Of a stretch of DNA of 64,000 nt, positions 11,701 to 19,664 are shown piece after piece. The translations under genes were made by a program, and so were the position numbers. Within the stretch, counting starts at the first letter, position 1; every line of letters starts with the position of its first letter. Origin of the DNA: Arthrobacter sp. SPG23 (GTDB lineage: Bacteria > Actinomycetota > Actinomycetes > Actinomycetales > Micrococcaceae); NCBI RefSeq assembly GCF_000876655.1, contig NZ_JYCN01000013.1, forward strand, positions 1 to 64,000. The letters are read 5' to 3'. The notes below the pieces were generated by a model. That model had not been told where the DNA came from. It ran no database searches and was given only the letters and a program-made list of their open reading frames with translations.

Positions 11701-11860
11701 GTGGTTCGACACCGGCTATACGGCGCAGGCCGACTACTACGTGCAGTGGGGTACCAGGATCTGGTACCACCTCACCTCAGGAGCCGCCAGCGGCAACTTC
11801 GCCCGCGGCGACACCACGTCCCTGGGCACAAACCCGCCGGCCGGCATGCCCAAGCGGTAA
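5756..11860 (+). CDS. Giant Ig-like/fibronectin III membrane-anchored protein, copy 2
   Basis: This 2034-residue protein starts at GTG 5756 behind GAGGGA (5739-5744). Residues 1-16 are basic, a single membrane helix spans about 18-38, and the rest should be extracellular. Residues about 40-368 form a module of short beta-rich repeats, perhaps propeller-like. About eleven cadherin/Ig-like repeats with the NDxDPDGD motif follow, then three clear Fn3 domains (for example ALLNWTAPADRGSPITRYTV), degenerate Fn3-like units and a C-terminal domain with a Cys pair. It is a paralogue of the preceding gene: residues 180-370 are almost identical, while the later domains and especially the C-terminus have diverged. 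The 154-bp gap between the two genes could hold a promoter, but none is convincing. Confidence 0.93.
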   Translation: MTTLFGKLGLKERRRKLVSGTVFAVAGAALVAGAIIYPGFKTTEVELNDGGVWVVSKARNAVGRLNYPSRVLDGAVTPASTTFDILQNSGNVFVDDETGSTLNQVSPANMQLGGDKQLPGSADVSFGSSVISVTDPAKGKVWALSPSTVNGFDEEASEPVLAGSEGLVSAVGADNRIYSADPKSGVVTVTAVDANGAATSTESGTWDGLKGAGDLQLAVVGDKPVVLDAGRGKLFLPGGRELALENARDAKLQQSGPGSDVVAVATRKALLKQPLDGSEAKAVSFDGEGVPAAPVQLGGCVHAAWSGANKYVRDCVNDADDKNVEVPKASASPSYVFRVNRELVVLNDVNSGNVWLVNQNMQLVNNWDDVVPPKNQSNDQDQESADNNTINILPDRTKPNRPPETKPDTVGVRPGRTTILSVLDNDSDPDGDVLTASVGGSGPTSGTLQSIYGGTAFQINVPADAKPGSETFGYNAADGRGLSAGGQVSLNIVGADENKPPVFKRGDPTTMLVEQGKTVSQNILTDWTDPDGDDLVLLDAKADNDQDQVKVRRDGLLTYQDSGAAPGKKTVTVSVWDGRDTTTGQVVVNVQPPGALAPVVNADHVTAVVGQDLVIAPLKNDVDPNGGALRLAQVEASGPAELGPVTDGGTFTFRSETAGPVYLTYIASNGPQSSQGLIRVDVESGKDAGDPVAVHDVALMPTGGSVLLDPLANDSDPSGGVLVLQSVQLPENTTASVSVIDHSVLRITDVLGTKDPFMFQYTMSNGKKSATGSVSVVPVPAPAVVEAPQPKPDEVNVRVNDVVTIPVLANDTHPQGQKLTVDPVLPQAVAEADGKSFVSENTLRFIAGPQPKTVRAIYNAVDPQGQKSAAAVTIHILPLEGAENSRPQPKNLTARVVAAGSVRIPVDLDGIDPDGDSVQLTGIDSTPGMGTATVGSNFIDFTAAGDGAGTDTFRYKVVDRQGAVNTGTVTVGIAPRGDANQKPMPVDDDVQVRPGRQIAVDAIGNDTDPDGDPIGIVADGIEAPAELQATVSKASGRILLQAPASEGTVNVRYTIVDDRGASAQATIRVNVRGDVPLKAPIARDDRVTSAQTLGKTAVDVPVLKNDEDPDGVGENLKIATQATTARPGTDGNMVVELTEQPQLIPYTVEDVDGQKSTAIIWVPGIGQQVPTLAKDEVLEVVAGQSVTVDLKEWVKVRDGKSPRLTQTDRIKLIGSDGGDPVAGNGTAISYTAGQDYVGPGSISFEVTDGTGPDDPAGLKSTLSIRTKVLPDPNRNNPPTLLGSSVDVPKGESAELDLGRLTSDPDRDDVDNMKYELVGDGPAGFNSRIDGKVLKASVDGAMATGTSGAVQVKAKDPRGLEATATFQLAVTASNRPKPVASDDVEPNAAAGKAVSVNVLANDSNPFPETPLKIVQASVETGLGNVEVSGSDVTVTPASGFTGTLVVAYTVEDKTGEASRHATARLRLTVKDKPLAPATPQAQSVGDQTALLNWTAPADRGSPITRYTVYGEGGYKQDCPANSCTLTGLTNNTKYHFQVTATNEFGDSDRSPASAEVRPDVKPDTPVAPALKFGDKQLSVTWTAPASKGSPVKSYDLEISPAPAGQNAQIQNLTSLSYVWKGLQNGVSYKVRVLARNDAKEPSEWSAYSAAEIPAGVPVTPGAPSAAAAQSVGTQSQLRVTWTAPNNNGDAISAYTLTTLRGGAVVATQQVAGTSQNVTVDNSESGYTFTVSATNKAGTSGTSAQSAAVRAVGKPDMVGKPTAALVDTGGDGGRIDVRFPVLTDAQRNGSTPGEITYKYRLTSGGGSGNIAAGGAVVPAANGTDTAVVVWAVSSRSSTAGDASPASNTVNPYGLAFAPTVTGSNSSGVGDRTVSWNWNQPSGNGRAVTGYQYSLDNGPWQDTGQRSFSKTVGFSETHRLEVRAISAGQAGRIGSDTSRSGAEPPPPAPTSWDIRATPVRTCTEANSSTNSYRNTNPDQCLSPGRWFDTGYTAQADYYVQWGTRIWYHLTSGAASGNFARGDTTSLGTNPPAGMPKR
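6293..6864 (+). repeat. Near-identical tandem tract, copy 2
   Basis: This is the partner of the tract at 1-572, with four differences in 572 bases. The G/T-ending codon style of this tract begins at the start of the gene (5756) and changes at about 6864, exactly where identity to copy 1 stops. That coincidence suggests a unit kept uniform by recombination or gene conversion rather than random retention. Confidence 0.95.
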
Positions 11861-11889
11861 TGCCGGGGTAATCAGGGCCCAAGCAAACA

Positions 11890-11900
11890 ATTAGACTAAT
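11890..11900. promoter_or_regulatory. Dyad ATTAGACTAAT upstream of moxR
   Basis: ATTAGACTAAT is a perfect 5+1+5 dyad in an otherwise GC-rich 100-bp gap before moxR. It contains TAGACT, which fits a -10 element, about 60 bp upstream of the start codon. It may be a promoter, an operator or both. I see no convincing -35 element, so this is tentative. Confidence 0.3.
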
Positions 11901-11960
11901 CGCTGGACGAAGCGGGCATCGGCCCGCCGCGTCAGCCGACACCCGGAAGAGGACCTACCC

Positions 11961-12935
11961 ATGACCATGACAACTGAGCAGGCCGACTGGTTTGCAGGAA
12001 CGTTCGAGAAGCTCGTTGCCAACGTAGGACAGGCCGTGCTGGGCAAGTCGCACGTCATCCGCCTGACCTTCACCGCCATGCTGGCCGAAGGGCACGTGCT
12101 CTTCGAAGACGCGCCCGGAACGGGCAAGACCTCACTGGCCCGGGCCCTCGCGGCCACGGTGCAAGGCTCCAACAACCGCATTCAGTTCACCCCGGACCTC
12201 TTGCCGTCGGACGTCACGGGCGTGACCATCTACGACCAGAAGACGCAGAAGTTCGAGTTCCACAAAGGCCCCATCTTCAACAACATCGTGCTGGCGGACG
12301 AAATCAACCGGGCCTCGCCCAAGACGCAGTCCGCACTCCTGGAGGTCATGGAGGAATCGCGGGTCACGGTGGACGGCACCACATACGAGGCCGGCCGCCC
12401 GTTCATGGTGATGGCAACCCAGAACCCGATCGAGCAGGCGGGCACCTACCGCCTGCCCGAAGCCCAGCTGGACCGCTTCCTGATCAAGACGTCCATTGGC
12501 TACCCGGACCACGCGTCCACGGTGCAGTTGCTGGGCGGCGCCAACCTCAAGGACCGGTCGAAGGAAATCAACCCCGTGATCACGACGCAGGCAATCGGGG
12601 ACATGGCTGACCTGGCCGCCACGACGCACGTGGACACCGCAGTGCTGGAATACATTTCCAGGCTTTGCGAGGAGACCCGCAGCGCCCCGGAAACCCGCCT
12701 CGGCGTTTCCGTCCGCGGCGCGCTGGCGATGGTCCGTGCCTCAAAGGTCTGGGCGGCCAGCCAGGGCCGAAACTTCGTGCTCCCGGACGACATCAAGGAC
12801 CTCGCATCCGTGGTCTGGACCCACCGGCTGGTGATGGATCCGGAAGCCGAGTTCTCCGGTGCCACAGCCGAGGCCGTGTTGACGCGCGTCCTGTCCGAGG
12901 TGGCAGCACCGCAGCAGCGCGCCGCTGTCGTCTAG
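11961..12935 (+). CDS. MoxR-family AAA+ ATPase
   Basis: The 324-residue protein has the MoxR hallmarks: Walker A APGTGKT (Lys56), Walker B VLADEINRASPKTQSALLE, the sensor-1 region MATQNPIEQAGTYRLPEAQ, and a C-terminal helical lid domain. MoxR ATPases act as chaperones that assemble or activate protein complexes and are typically encoded next to a DUF58 protein, as here. ATG 11961 has the Shine-Dalgarno AAGAGGA about 8 nt upstream. It is followed after 66 nt by the DUF58 gene. Its position between the giant surface proteins and the kinase/secretion genes suggests a role in maturing envelope complexes; that role is inferred. Confidence 0.95.
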   Translation: MTMTTEQADWFAGTFEKLVANVGQAVLGKSHVIRLTFTAMLAEGHVLFEDAPGTGKTSLARALAATVQGSNNRIQFTPDLLPSDVTGVTIYDQKTQKFEFHKGPIFNNIVLADEINRASPKTQSALLEVMEESRVTVDGTTYEAGRPFMVMATQNPIEQAGTYRLPEAQLDRFLIKTSIGYPDHASTVQLLGGANLKDRSKEINPVITTQAIGDMADLAATTHVDTAVLEYISRLCEETRSAPETRLGVSVRGALAMVRASKVWAASQGRNFVLPDDIKDLASVVWTHRLVMDPEAEFSGATAEAVLTRVLSEVAAPQQRAAVV

Positions 12936-13001
12936 CCCCGACAGCCCCGGCGCCGCGGGATCCCGGTACCCCTGTAAACCAGCACGAACAAAGGCACCCA
13001 T

Positions 13002-14333
13002 ATGTCCCCCAGCACTCCGCTGACCCGGCTTGCTGAACAGCTGCAACGGCCCTTTCGCCGCGACGGCCGGCCCACCCGGCTCCATCCCGCCTCCCTCTGG
13101 TCCGAGGCAGTCGGCACAGCCGGCCTCGCATTGGCACCCGCCGGGTCCAAAGCCCGGGAACTCTGGCTGAGATACGTCTGGCCGGTACTTTCGGTGGTGA
13201 GCGTTTTGGGCTGGTCCGTCCTGGCCGCATCCATCCTGCTGTGGAGCGTGGGCCAGTCCTATGGCTGGCAGGAGGCGAAGGCAGCCGCCGTGGCGGCCTT
13301 CGTCCTCTTCGTCCTTGCCGTCGGATTCATCCTGGGCCGCTCCTCCTACGGAGTGGTGTTGGACCTCGCCAGGACCAGGGTGGCCGTGGGGGACAGCGCC
13401 GTCGGCAGCATCGCGGTCTCCAATACTTCGGCGCGCCCCCTCCTGCCGGCCGCGCTGGAACTTCCCGTGGGAGCCGCCACCGCCGTGTTCCACCTGCCGC
13501 GGATGAAACCGCAGCAGGTCCACGAGGATCTCTTTACCATCCCCACCGCCCGCCGGGCCGTCATTGTGGTGGGCCCGGTGCGCTCCGTCCGCGCCGACCC
13601 CCTGCACCTGTTGCGACGCCAGGTGCTCTGGACGGAACCGGAAGACCTCTACGTGCACCCGCGGACCGTTGCCCTGGCCGGTTCGGCCGCAGGCTTCATC
13701 CGCGACCTCGAAGGCATGCCCACCACCGACCTGTCCAGCGCCGACGTTTCGTTCCACGCCCTCCGCGACTACGTGCCCGGCGACGACCGCCGCCACATCC
13801 ACTGGAAAACCACCGCACGGACCAACAAACTCATGGTGCGCCAGTTCGAAGAGACCCGCCGCGCGCACCTCGCCATCTCACTGTCCATCAACACCGACGA
13901 GTACGACTCCGAGCAGGAATTCGAGATGGCCATTTCCGCCGCCGCCTCCATCGGACGCCAGGCCATCCGCGAACAGCGCGAACTCGACGTCCTCACCCAG
14001 AAGGGGCCCCTCCGGTGTGAAACCGGCCGGAACATGCTCGACGACATGACCCGGATCGTGGGCACACCGATGCGGAAGACCGCCGTCGACCTTGCCCGGA
14101 CACTGGCGGACACGGTCCCCAACGCTTCGGTGGTCTTCTTCGTGGTGGGCAGCCGGGTCACCCCCGCCCAGCTTCGCTCGGCAGCCGCATCCGTACCGCC
14201 GGGAGTCCGCAGCCTCGCTGTCAGGCTCCAGACCGGGGCCGCGCCCGCACGCGCCAACATCGCAGATCTTACGGTCCTGACGCTGGGGGACCTGTCCGAC
14301 CTCGCCATCATCCTCAGAAAGGCGGCTGCATGA
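13002..14333 (+). CDS. DUF58 domain protein
   Basis: The 443-residue protein has two membrane helices (about residues 63-85 and 90-112), then an Ig-like segment and a DUF58/VWA-like domain. The DUF58 signature is clear: FHALRDYVPGDDRRHIHW followed by KTTARTNKLMVRQFEETR. DUF58 proteins are usual partners of MoxR ATPases, and may use the VWA-like fold to bind metal and partner proteins. ATG 13002 has AAAGG about 7 nt upstream. The stop overlaps the next start by 4 nt (ATGA), so translation of the transglutaminase-fold gene is probably coupled. Confidence 0.93.
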   Translation: MSPSTPLTRLAEQLQRPFRRDGRPTRLHPASLWSEAVGTAGLALAPAGSKARELWLRYVWPVLSVVSVLGWSVLAASILLWSVGQSYGWQEAKAAAVAAFVLFVLAVGFILGRSSYGVVLDLARTRVAVGDSAVGSIAVSNTSARPLLPAALELPVGAATAVFHLPRMKPQQVHEDLFTIPTARRAVIVVGPVRSVRADPLHLLRRQVLWTEPEDLYVHPRTVALAGSAAGFIRDLEGMPTTDLSSADVSFHALRDYVPGDDRRHIHWKTTARTNKLMVRQFEETRRAHLAISLSINTDEYDSEQEFEMAISAAASIGRQAIREQRELDVLTQKGPLRCETGRNMLDDMTRIVGTPMRKTAVDLARTLADTVPNASVVFFVVGSRVTPAQLRSAAASVPPGVRSLAVRLQTGAAPARANIADLTVLTLGDLSDLAIILRKAAA

Positions 14334-16939
14334 GCTCCGCGCCCGCTTCCCGCCCGCGCAAGCAGCCCGCGCAATCTCAGCCGTCCGCATTCAGCGACGG
14401 CCAGCCGGCCTGGCATTTCGCGCTCGACGCCGGGGCCCTGGTTGTCCTGCTGGGGCTGGGGGTCCTCGGGTTCAGCCTGAGCTTCGGCGGCGACCCCTAC
14501 TATCTGATCGCGGGATTCGGCGGCATCCTGCTGGGCCTCGGCATAGCCGCAGCCAATGCCCACTTCAGGCTCGGGACGCTCATCACGGCCGCCGCCGTGC
14601 TCGGTTCCTACCTGGTTCTTGGAACACTGTTCGCCGTGCCGGATGCGGCCATCGCCGGCTTTGTACCCACCCTCGAGTCGCTTCGGACCCTGCTGCTGGG
14701 CGTCGTGTTTGCCTGGAAGGATATGCTCACCGTGGGTGTCCCGGTAGGCACCGCGGGCGGGATGCTCATCGTCCCGTTCCTTAGCGCCCTGCTCACTGCG
14801 CTGGCCGCGGGACTCATGACCTGGCGGCTGAAGAGCCCGTACTGGCCGCTGCTGCCCGTCCTGGTGCTCTTCGTGACCGGCATCGCCTTCAGCACCAACG
14901 CCGGCTTCCTCAATGTGGAACGAGGCATCTCCCTCACGGTGGTGGCCGTGGCGTGGGCAACGTTCCGCCGCGACGCACACCGGCGCAGCGACACACGCAA
15001 GGTGTCCGTCAACCGCCCTGAGGCGGATGCCGCCACCGCCCGCCGCGCCAAAGTGCGCCGGCTCGGCTCCGCCGCCGGCGTCATCGCCGCCTGCGTTGCC
15101 ATCACCGCTGTGGCTTCGCCCCTGGTCACGGCCGGCGATGACCGGACGGTCCTTCGAAACGTGATAGTTCCGCCGTTCGACCCCAAGGACTACATCACCC
15201 CGCTGGCCAGCTTCCGCAACTTCGTCAAGGACAAGAAGGACGACAACCTGTTCGTGGTGAAGGGCCTGCCCCGGGACGGACGCGTCCGGCTCGCTGCCCT
15301 GGACGCGTTCAACGGCACCAACTACAACATGGACCCGGACAGCTCCGGCAACTTCAGCAAGGTGGGGGATGCCAAGTCCCTGAACACCCTGGCCGACTCC
15401 GACGGCATCGTCCCCAGCAACGATTACACCTTGGACATCACCATCGAGGACTACCAGGGGTACTTCCTGCCGGGCGGCCGCCGCACCACCGGGATCAGTT
15501 TCACCGGGGATTCCTCGGGTGCCGCGTCCGGGCTGTACTTCAACTCCGGAACCGACACCGCGGTCACCACCAAGGGCCTTGCGAAAGGCGATGCCTACAC
15601 CGTCCAGGTGTCCGACCCCGCCAGGCTCGAACACGGCCAGCTGACACAGTACGACTTCGCCAAGGTTGCCCTCCCGGACGCCTCGGAGGTGCCGCCGGTA
15701 GTCGGCTCGCAGGCCAACGATCTGTCCGCCGATGCTCCGACGGCAATCGACCGCGTCCGCCAGGTCGAAGCCCATTTCCAGAAGAAGGGCGCCTTCAGCA
15801 ACGGCCTGATCGACGAAGGCCAGCTGCCCAGCGTTTCAGGGCACGGATCGGCTCGCATCCGCAGCCTGCTGACCGCCAAGCAGATGCTGGGCGACGACGA
15901 ACAGTACGCGGTGGCGATGTCCCTGATGCTCCGGCACCTGGGAATCCCCTCGCGCGTGGTGATGGGCTTCTACCCGGACCCCAAGAGCCCGGAAAACGGC
16001 GCCGGCGAAGTGAAGATCACCGGCAAGGACGTCCATGCCTGGGTTGAGGTCGCTTTCGACCGCGTCGGCTGGGTGTCCTTCGACCCCACGCCGCCCAAGG
16101 ACAACGTCCCGATTCCGCCGGACCCTGAGAACAAGTCCAAGCCCAAGCCACAGGTCCTGCAGCCGCCGCCACCGCCGCAGGAGCCGGCCGACCTGCCGCC
16201 GGACTCTTCCCCGGATGCGCTGGACGCAGACGAGAAGAAGAACAATCCGTGGCTCTTCTGGGGACCCATCCTGACGGCCATCGGAATCGCGCTGATCCCC
16301 ATCGGTATCCTGGCGCTGCCGCTGCTGCTCATCGCGCTGCTCAAGAGCCGGCGCCGCAAGGCCCGGTTCTCCGACGGTCACCCGGCGCAGCGCGTCGGCG
16401 GCGGCTGGAACGAAGTGGTCAGCCTCGCGACTGACATGGGCGCCGCCATCGACACCCGGGCCACACGGCGGGAGTCCGCCGTCGTCCTCGGTGAGGCTTT
16501 CCCGGGAACGGCGGGCACCACCACCTTGCTGGCCCGGCGCGCTGATGCCTCCATTTTCGGCGCCGGCCAGCCGAGCGAATCGGAGGTCCGTGAGTACTGG
16601 ACCATCGTGGACGGTTCGCTGAAGGAAATGACGGCTACGGTCGGTTTTTGGAGACGGCAGGCTGCCCGGTTCTCGCCGCGTTCCCTCCTGTCCGACGGCC
16701 GGACCGCGCTCAACCTCCGCGGTCTCAAGCTTGTCCGCACGGCAAAAACGGATCCCGCCGGTAGGGTGGTTGACGGCCCGTCTTCGGCACCCGGCTCGAA
16801 CGGTGCGCCGGACTCCCCGGCGGCCGGACCAGGACCGGCCCCCGCTGGCCAGACGACGTCCGGCCCGGCACCTTCCGGGCCGGAGAATGAACCCACCGTG
16901 CTGAGGCGCGATCTGAGAGAGAACCGCAACGAACCATGA
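14330..16939 (+). CDS. TgpA-like transglutaminase-fold membrane protein, catalytic Cys missing
   Basis: The 869-residue protein has an N-terminal bundle of several membrane helices (about 25-205, DUF3488-like), one more helix near 243-265, a large external domain, a helix at about 641-670 and a cytoplasmic tail. The external domain contains the transglutaminase core around 515-590. His569 (DVHAWVEV) and Asp585 (WVSFDPTPP) are present. The nucleophile position that reads GxCEQ in active relatives is GDDEQYAVAM here, with Asp523 in place of Cys. It is therefore probably a pseudo-enzyme that binds rather than cleaves or crosslinks. It overlaps both neighbours by 4 nt and belongs to the MoxR-DUF58-TgpA trio seen in many bacteria. 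Confidence 0.9.
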   Translation: MSSAPASRPRKQPAQSQPSAFSDGQPAWHFALDAGALVVLLGLGVLGFSLSFGGDPYYLIAGFGGILLGLGIAAANAHFRLGTLITAAAVLGSYLVLGTLFAVPDAAIAGFVPTLESLRTLLLGVVFAWKDMLTVGVPVGTAGGMLIVPFLSALLTALAAGLMTWRLKSPYWPLLPVLVLFVTGIAFSTNAGFLNVERGISLTVVAVAWATFRRDAHRRSDTRKVSVNRPEADAATARRAKVRRLGSAAGVIAACVAITAVASPLVTAGDDRTVLRNVIVPPFDPKDYITPLASFRNFVKDKKDDNLFVVKGLPRDGRVRLAALDAFNGTNYNMDPDSSGNFSKVGDAKSLNTLADSDGIVPSNDYTLDITIEDYQGYFLPGGRRTTGISFTGDSSGAASGLYFNSGTDTAVTTKGLAKGDAYTVQVSDPARLEHGQLTQYDFAKVALPDASEVPPVVGSQANDLSADAPTAIDRVRQVEAHFQKKGAFSNGLIDEGQLPSVSGHGSARIRSLLTAKQMLGDDEQYAVAMSLMLRHLGIPSRVVMGFYPDPKSPENGAGEVKITGKDVHAWVEVAFDRVGWVSFDPTPPKDNVPIPPDPENKSKPKPQVLQPPPPPQEPADLPPDSSPDALDADEKKNNPWLFWGPILTAIGIALIPIGILALPLLLIALLKSRRRKARFSDGHPAQRVGGGWNEVVSLATDMGAAIDTRATRRESAVVLGEAFPGTAGTTTLLARRADASIFGAGQPSESEVREYWTIVDGSLKEMTATVGFWRRQAARFSPRSLLSDGRTALNLRGLKLVRTAKTDPAGRVVDGPSSAPGSNGAPDSPAAGPGPAPAGQTTSGPAPSGPENEPTVLRRDLRENRNEP

Positions 16940-18630
16940 CGCATGACGCCGAGCGCTGCCAGCGCTGCCAGCAGTTGATTCGTCCGGGAGCGACGTTCTG
17001 CCCGGCCTGCGGCGCCCCGTTGAGCAACCGGGCCGCCCGCAACAGCCGCAACATCGACCACTCGCAGTGGGAACTGATGGAACGGGCCGCCGCGCATGGC
17101 AGCCGGATCCCCGGTAGTATCCCCGTAGTGCAGGCCCGGACGGAAGCCGCCGTACCGGGCGCCCAGGGACAGGCCGCCGGAACGGGCGGGCTCGGACCAG
17201 GAGTCCAGGCACAAGACGCCCAGGCACAGGGCGGGCACGTACTAGGGGGAGGTACCGGAATGAGTGGCAAGCTGGACGTGGTTCCCGCGGCGGCCGGACG
17301 ACGCCTTGGCGCCGCGGTGCTCGACTGGGTGGGGCCGGCAGCACTTCTCATCGTGATGTTCACCATTGGATTCGCCAGCATCACCCGCACCCAGAGCGGC
17401 GGCTTCATCATTTACGACACGGCGATGCTGGTGCTGCTGGGCAGCATCGCCGTCGGCATCACCGTGGCCTACATGCTGGTGCTTCTCGGAATCGAGGGAC
17501 GCTCCGGCAACACGATCGGCAACAGGCTGATGGGAATCCGCAGCACCGACCAGGACGGCTACGCCCCGGGCACCGGCGCCCTCTTCCTGCGCGGCCTCAT
17601 CACCGGGGCCGGCATCCTCCTGGCAGTAGTGGCAGCGGTGTTTTTGGTGGTCTTCAAGTGGTTCGAAGCCGCCCTGTGGATCCTCGCGCCCCTGGTCCTG
17701 CTGGGTGTCGCGTGGGCCTTCATTGTGGTGGTGTCCAACGCCTGGGACAAGAACGGCAAGCTCAGGGGCTGGCACGATGCCGCAGCCAAGACCCTCATGT
17801 TCGATGTCAACGCCGGCCGGAACCCGCTGACCACCGGAGGCATCCAGGGCCCCTACAGCTTCGCGCCGCTGGACCTGCCCCCCGTGCAGCAGGTCACCTC
17901 ACCGATTGCGGGTGCGGCCGCAAGGACCGGCCACGCCGTGACGGCACGCACCCCGGAAGCGCAGCAGGGGTTCAACCAGCCTGTCGCCATCCCGCAGCCG
18001 CCCCTGAACCCGAACCAGTGGCAGCCGCCGGCCGAGCCCCGGCCGTTGGCTGGCCCCGCCGCTGCAGCATCCGCTCCGCCAGCGCCCACCGCTGCAGCGC
18101 CCACCGCTGCAGCGCCCGCCGCTGTCCAGGCGCAGCCCGCGCCGGACCCGGTGCAGACCAAGACCCTGCCGGACCCGGCAGTCCAGAGCCCGGCAGCGCA
18201 GAGCCCGGCAGTCCAGGTGCCTTCGCCCGGCTGGGCCCTCCACCCCGATGACGACCACGACCGGACGCAGATGCGCGGGCAGACCGTTCCGGCCCCGGTG
18301 GCCGTGCTGCGGATCAGGCTGGACGACGGCCGCGATTTCCAGCTTGACCAGACGGTGCTCATCGGCCGGAATCCCAGCGGCTTTCCGGGCGAACACATTG
18401 CGCAGCTGCTCGCTGTGGCCGATCCCGGCCGGTCCATCTCCAAGACCCACCTGCACCTCCGCGAGGACAACGGGGGCGTCTGGGTCACCGACCGCAACTC
18501 AACCAACGGCAGCGCCGTCACCACTCCGGACGGCGTCCGGACTGCTTTGCAGGCCGGGGAACCAGCCTACGTACGCCCAGGGTCCACCGTGCACTTCGGT
18601 GACCGCACCTTCCACCTAGGACAGGCATGA
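16936..18630 (+). CDS. Zinc-ribbon, RDD and FHA domain membrane protein
   Basis: The 564-residue protein begins with a zinc ribbon (CQRCQQ...CPACGAPL). An RDD membrane domain follows at about residues 118-290, with the starting motif AGRRLGAAVLDWVGP. Next is a long Pro/Ala-rich linker with AAPTAAAPTAAAPA repeats. A C-terminal FHA domain occupies about 455-560, with IGRNP, SISKTHLHL and DRNSTNGS marking the phosphothreonine-binding loops. It should tether phosphothreonine recognition to the membrane, and the likely phosphate source is the kinase encoded three genes downstream. It overlaps TgpA and the PP2C gene by 4 nt each. The substrate of the RDD part, if any, is unknown. Confidence 0.92.
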   Translation: MTHDAERCQRCQQLIRPGATFCPACGAPLSNRAARNSRNIDHSQWELMERAAAHGSRIPGSIPVVQARTEAAVPGAQGQAAGTGGLGPGVQAQDAQAQGGHVLGGGTGMSGKLDVVPAAAGRRLGAAVLDWVGPAALLIVMFTIGFASITRTQSGGFIIYDTAMLVLLGSIAVGITVAYMLVLLGIEGRSGNTIGNRLMGIRSTDQDGYAPGTGALFLRGLITGAGILLAVVAAVFLVVFKWFEAALWILAPLVLLGVAWAFIVVVSNAWDKNGKLRGWHDAAAKTLMFDVNAGRNPLTTGGIQGPYSFAPLDLPPVQQVTSPIAGAAARTGHAVTARTPEAQQGFNQPVAIPQPPLNPNQWQPPAEPRPLAGPAAAASAPPAPTAAAPTAAAPAAVQAQPAPDPVQTKTLPDPAVQSPAAQSPAVQVPSPGWALHPDDDHDRTQMRGQTVPAPVAVLRIRLDDGRDFQLDQTVLIGRNPSGFPGEHIAQLLAVADPGRSISKTHLHLREDNGGVWVTDRNSTNGSAVTTPDGVRTALQAGEPAYVRPGSTVHFGDRTFHLGQA

Positions 18631-19664
18631 ATCCCCAGCCGGCAGCAGCCACCTCCGCAACGGGCCGGGAGCCCGGACTCCAACTGAGCTGCGGCTACGG
18701 TACCGACCGTGGCCTACGCCGGGAACTCAACGAGGATTCCTTCATCGCCTCCGACCCCGTGTTTGCGGTCGCCGACGGCATGGGAGGCCATGAAGCGGGC
18801 GAAATCGCCAGCGGAATATGCGTGCGGACGCTCGCCGGAATGCCGCAGCTGGCCACCGGGGAAAGGACGGCCACAGCCGCCGTCGTCCAGCAGTATCTCG
18901 TCAGCGCGGACGAACGGATCCGCACCGCCACCGGCTCACGGGCCGGCACCACGCTCTCCGGGGTAGTGGTTGTGGAACAGATGGGCGTCCCGTACTGGCT
19001 GGTCATGAACATCGGCGACTCCAGGACCTACCGGCTGAGCCAGGGCGAATTCGCGCAGGTCACCGTTGACCATTCCGAAGTCCAGGAGCTCGTGGACGCC
19101 GGCGAAATCACCAGGGAACAGGCGGCGGTGCACCCCCGCAGGCACGTGGTGACCCGCGCCCTGGGGACCGGCGACGAGACGGAAGCTGACTACTGGCTGC
19201 TGCCCGTCGAGGAAGGCGACCGTATCATGATCTGCTCCGACGGGCTGAACGCCGAGCTCACGGACGATCACATGTTCCGCATCCTGAGCACCGTCGGCCA
19301 CCCCCAGGATGCCGTCGACGCCCTCATCCAGGCCGCGCTGCGCAGCGGCGGGCGCGACAACGTCACCGTGATCGTTGTGGACGCCAAGAACGTGATGAAC
19401 GACGCCGGAACGGACACCGCGCCCCGGCCTGCCACGGGCGTCGAAGACGAGGACACACTGCCCCGCACCCAGGTGCTGGACAGCGCTGAGGTGGACAGCG
19501 ACGGGCTGGACAGTACCGAGGTGGACACCGAGGAGCTCCCCGAGGCTCCCGGGGCCGTGCAGCCCGCGGACGCGCCGGTGTCCGCTGAAAAGCCCGCGGA
19601 CGATCCGGAGACCGGGAACCACTCCGCAACCGACCACGAGGGCCGCCACGATGGTCGCAACTAA
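18627..19664 (+). CDS. PP2C-family Ser/Thr protein phosphatase
   Basis: The 345-residue cytoplasmic protein has all main PP2C metal-site motifs in order: RELNEDS, AVADGMGGHEAGE, NIGDSRTYRL, ICSDGLN and GRDNVTVIVV. It should reverse phosphorylation by the kinase at 21345 and corresponds to PrpC/PstP-type phosphatases. The last 85 residues are an acidic, repetitive tail (TEVDTEEL-type) of unknown use. There is no membrane segment, unlike mycobacterial PstP. ATG 18627 overlaps the FHA gene before it by 4 nt, and the stop overlaps the next gene by 14 nt. Confidence 0.95.
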   Translation: MNPQPAAATSATGREPGLQLSCGYGTDRGLRRELNEDSFIASDPVFAVADGMGGHEAGEIASGICVRTLAGMPQLATGERTATAAVVQQYLVSADERIRTATGSRAGTTLSGVVVVEQMGVPYWLVMNIGDSRTYRLSQGEFAQVTVDHSEVQELVDAGEITREQAAVHPRRHVVTRALGTGDETEADYWLLPVEEGDRIMICSDGLNAELTDDHMFRILSTVGHPQDAVDALIQAALRSGGRDNVTVIVVDAKNVMNDAGTDTAPRPATGVEDEDTLPRTQVLDSAEVDSDGLDSTEVDTEELPEAPGAVQPADAPVSAEKPADDPETGNHSATDHEGRHDGRN

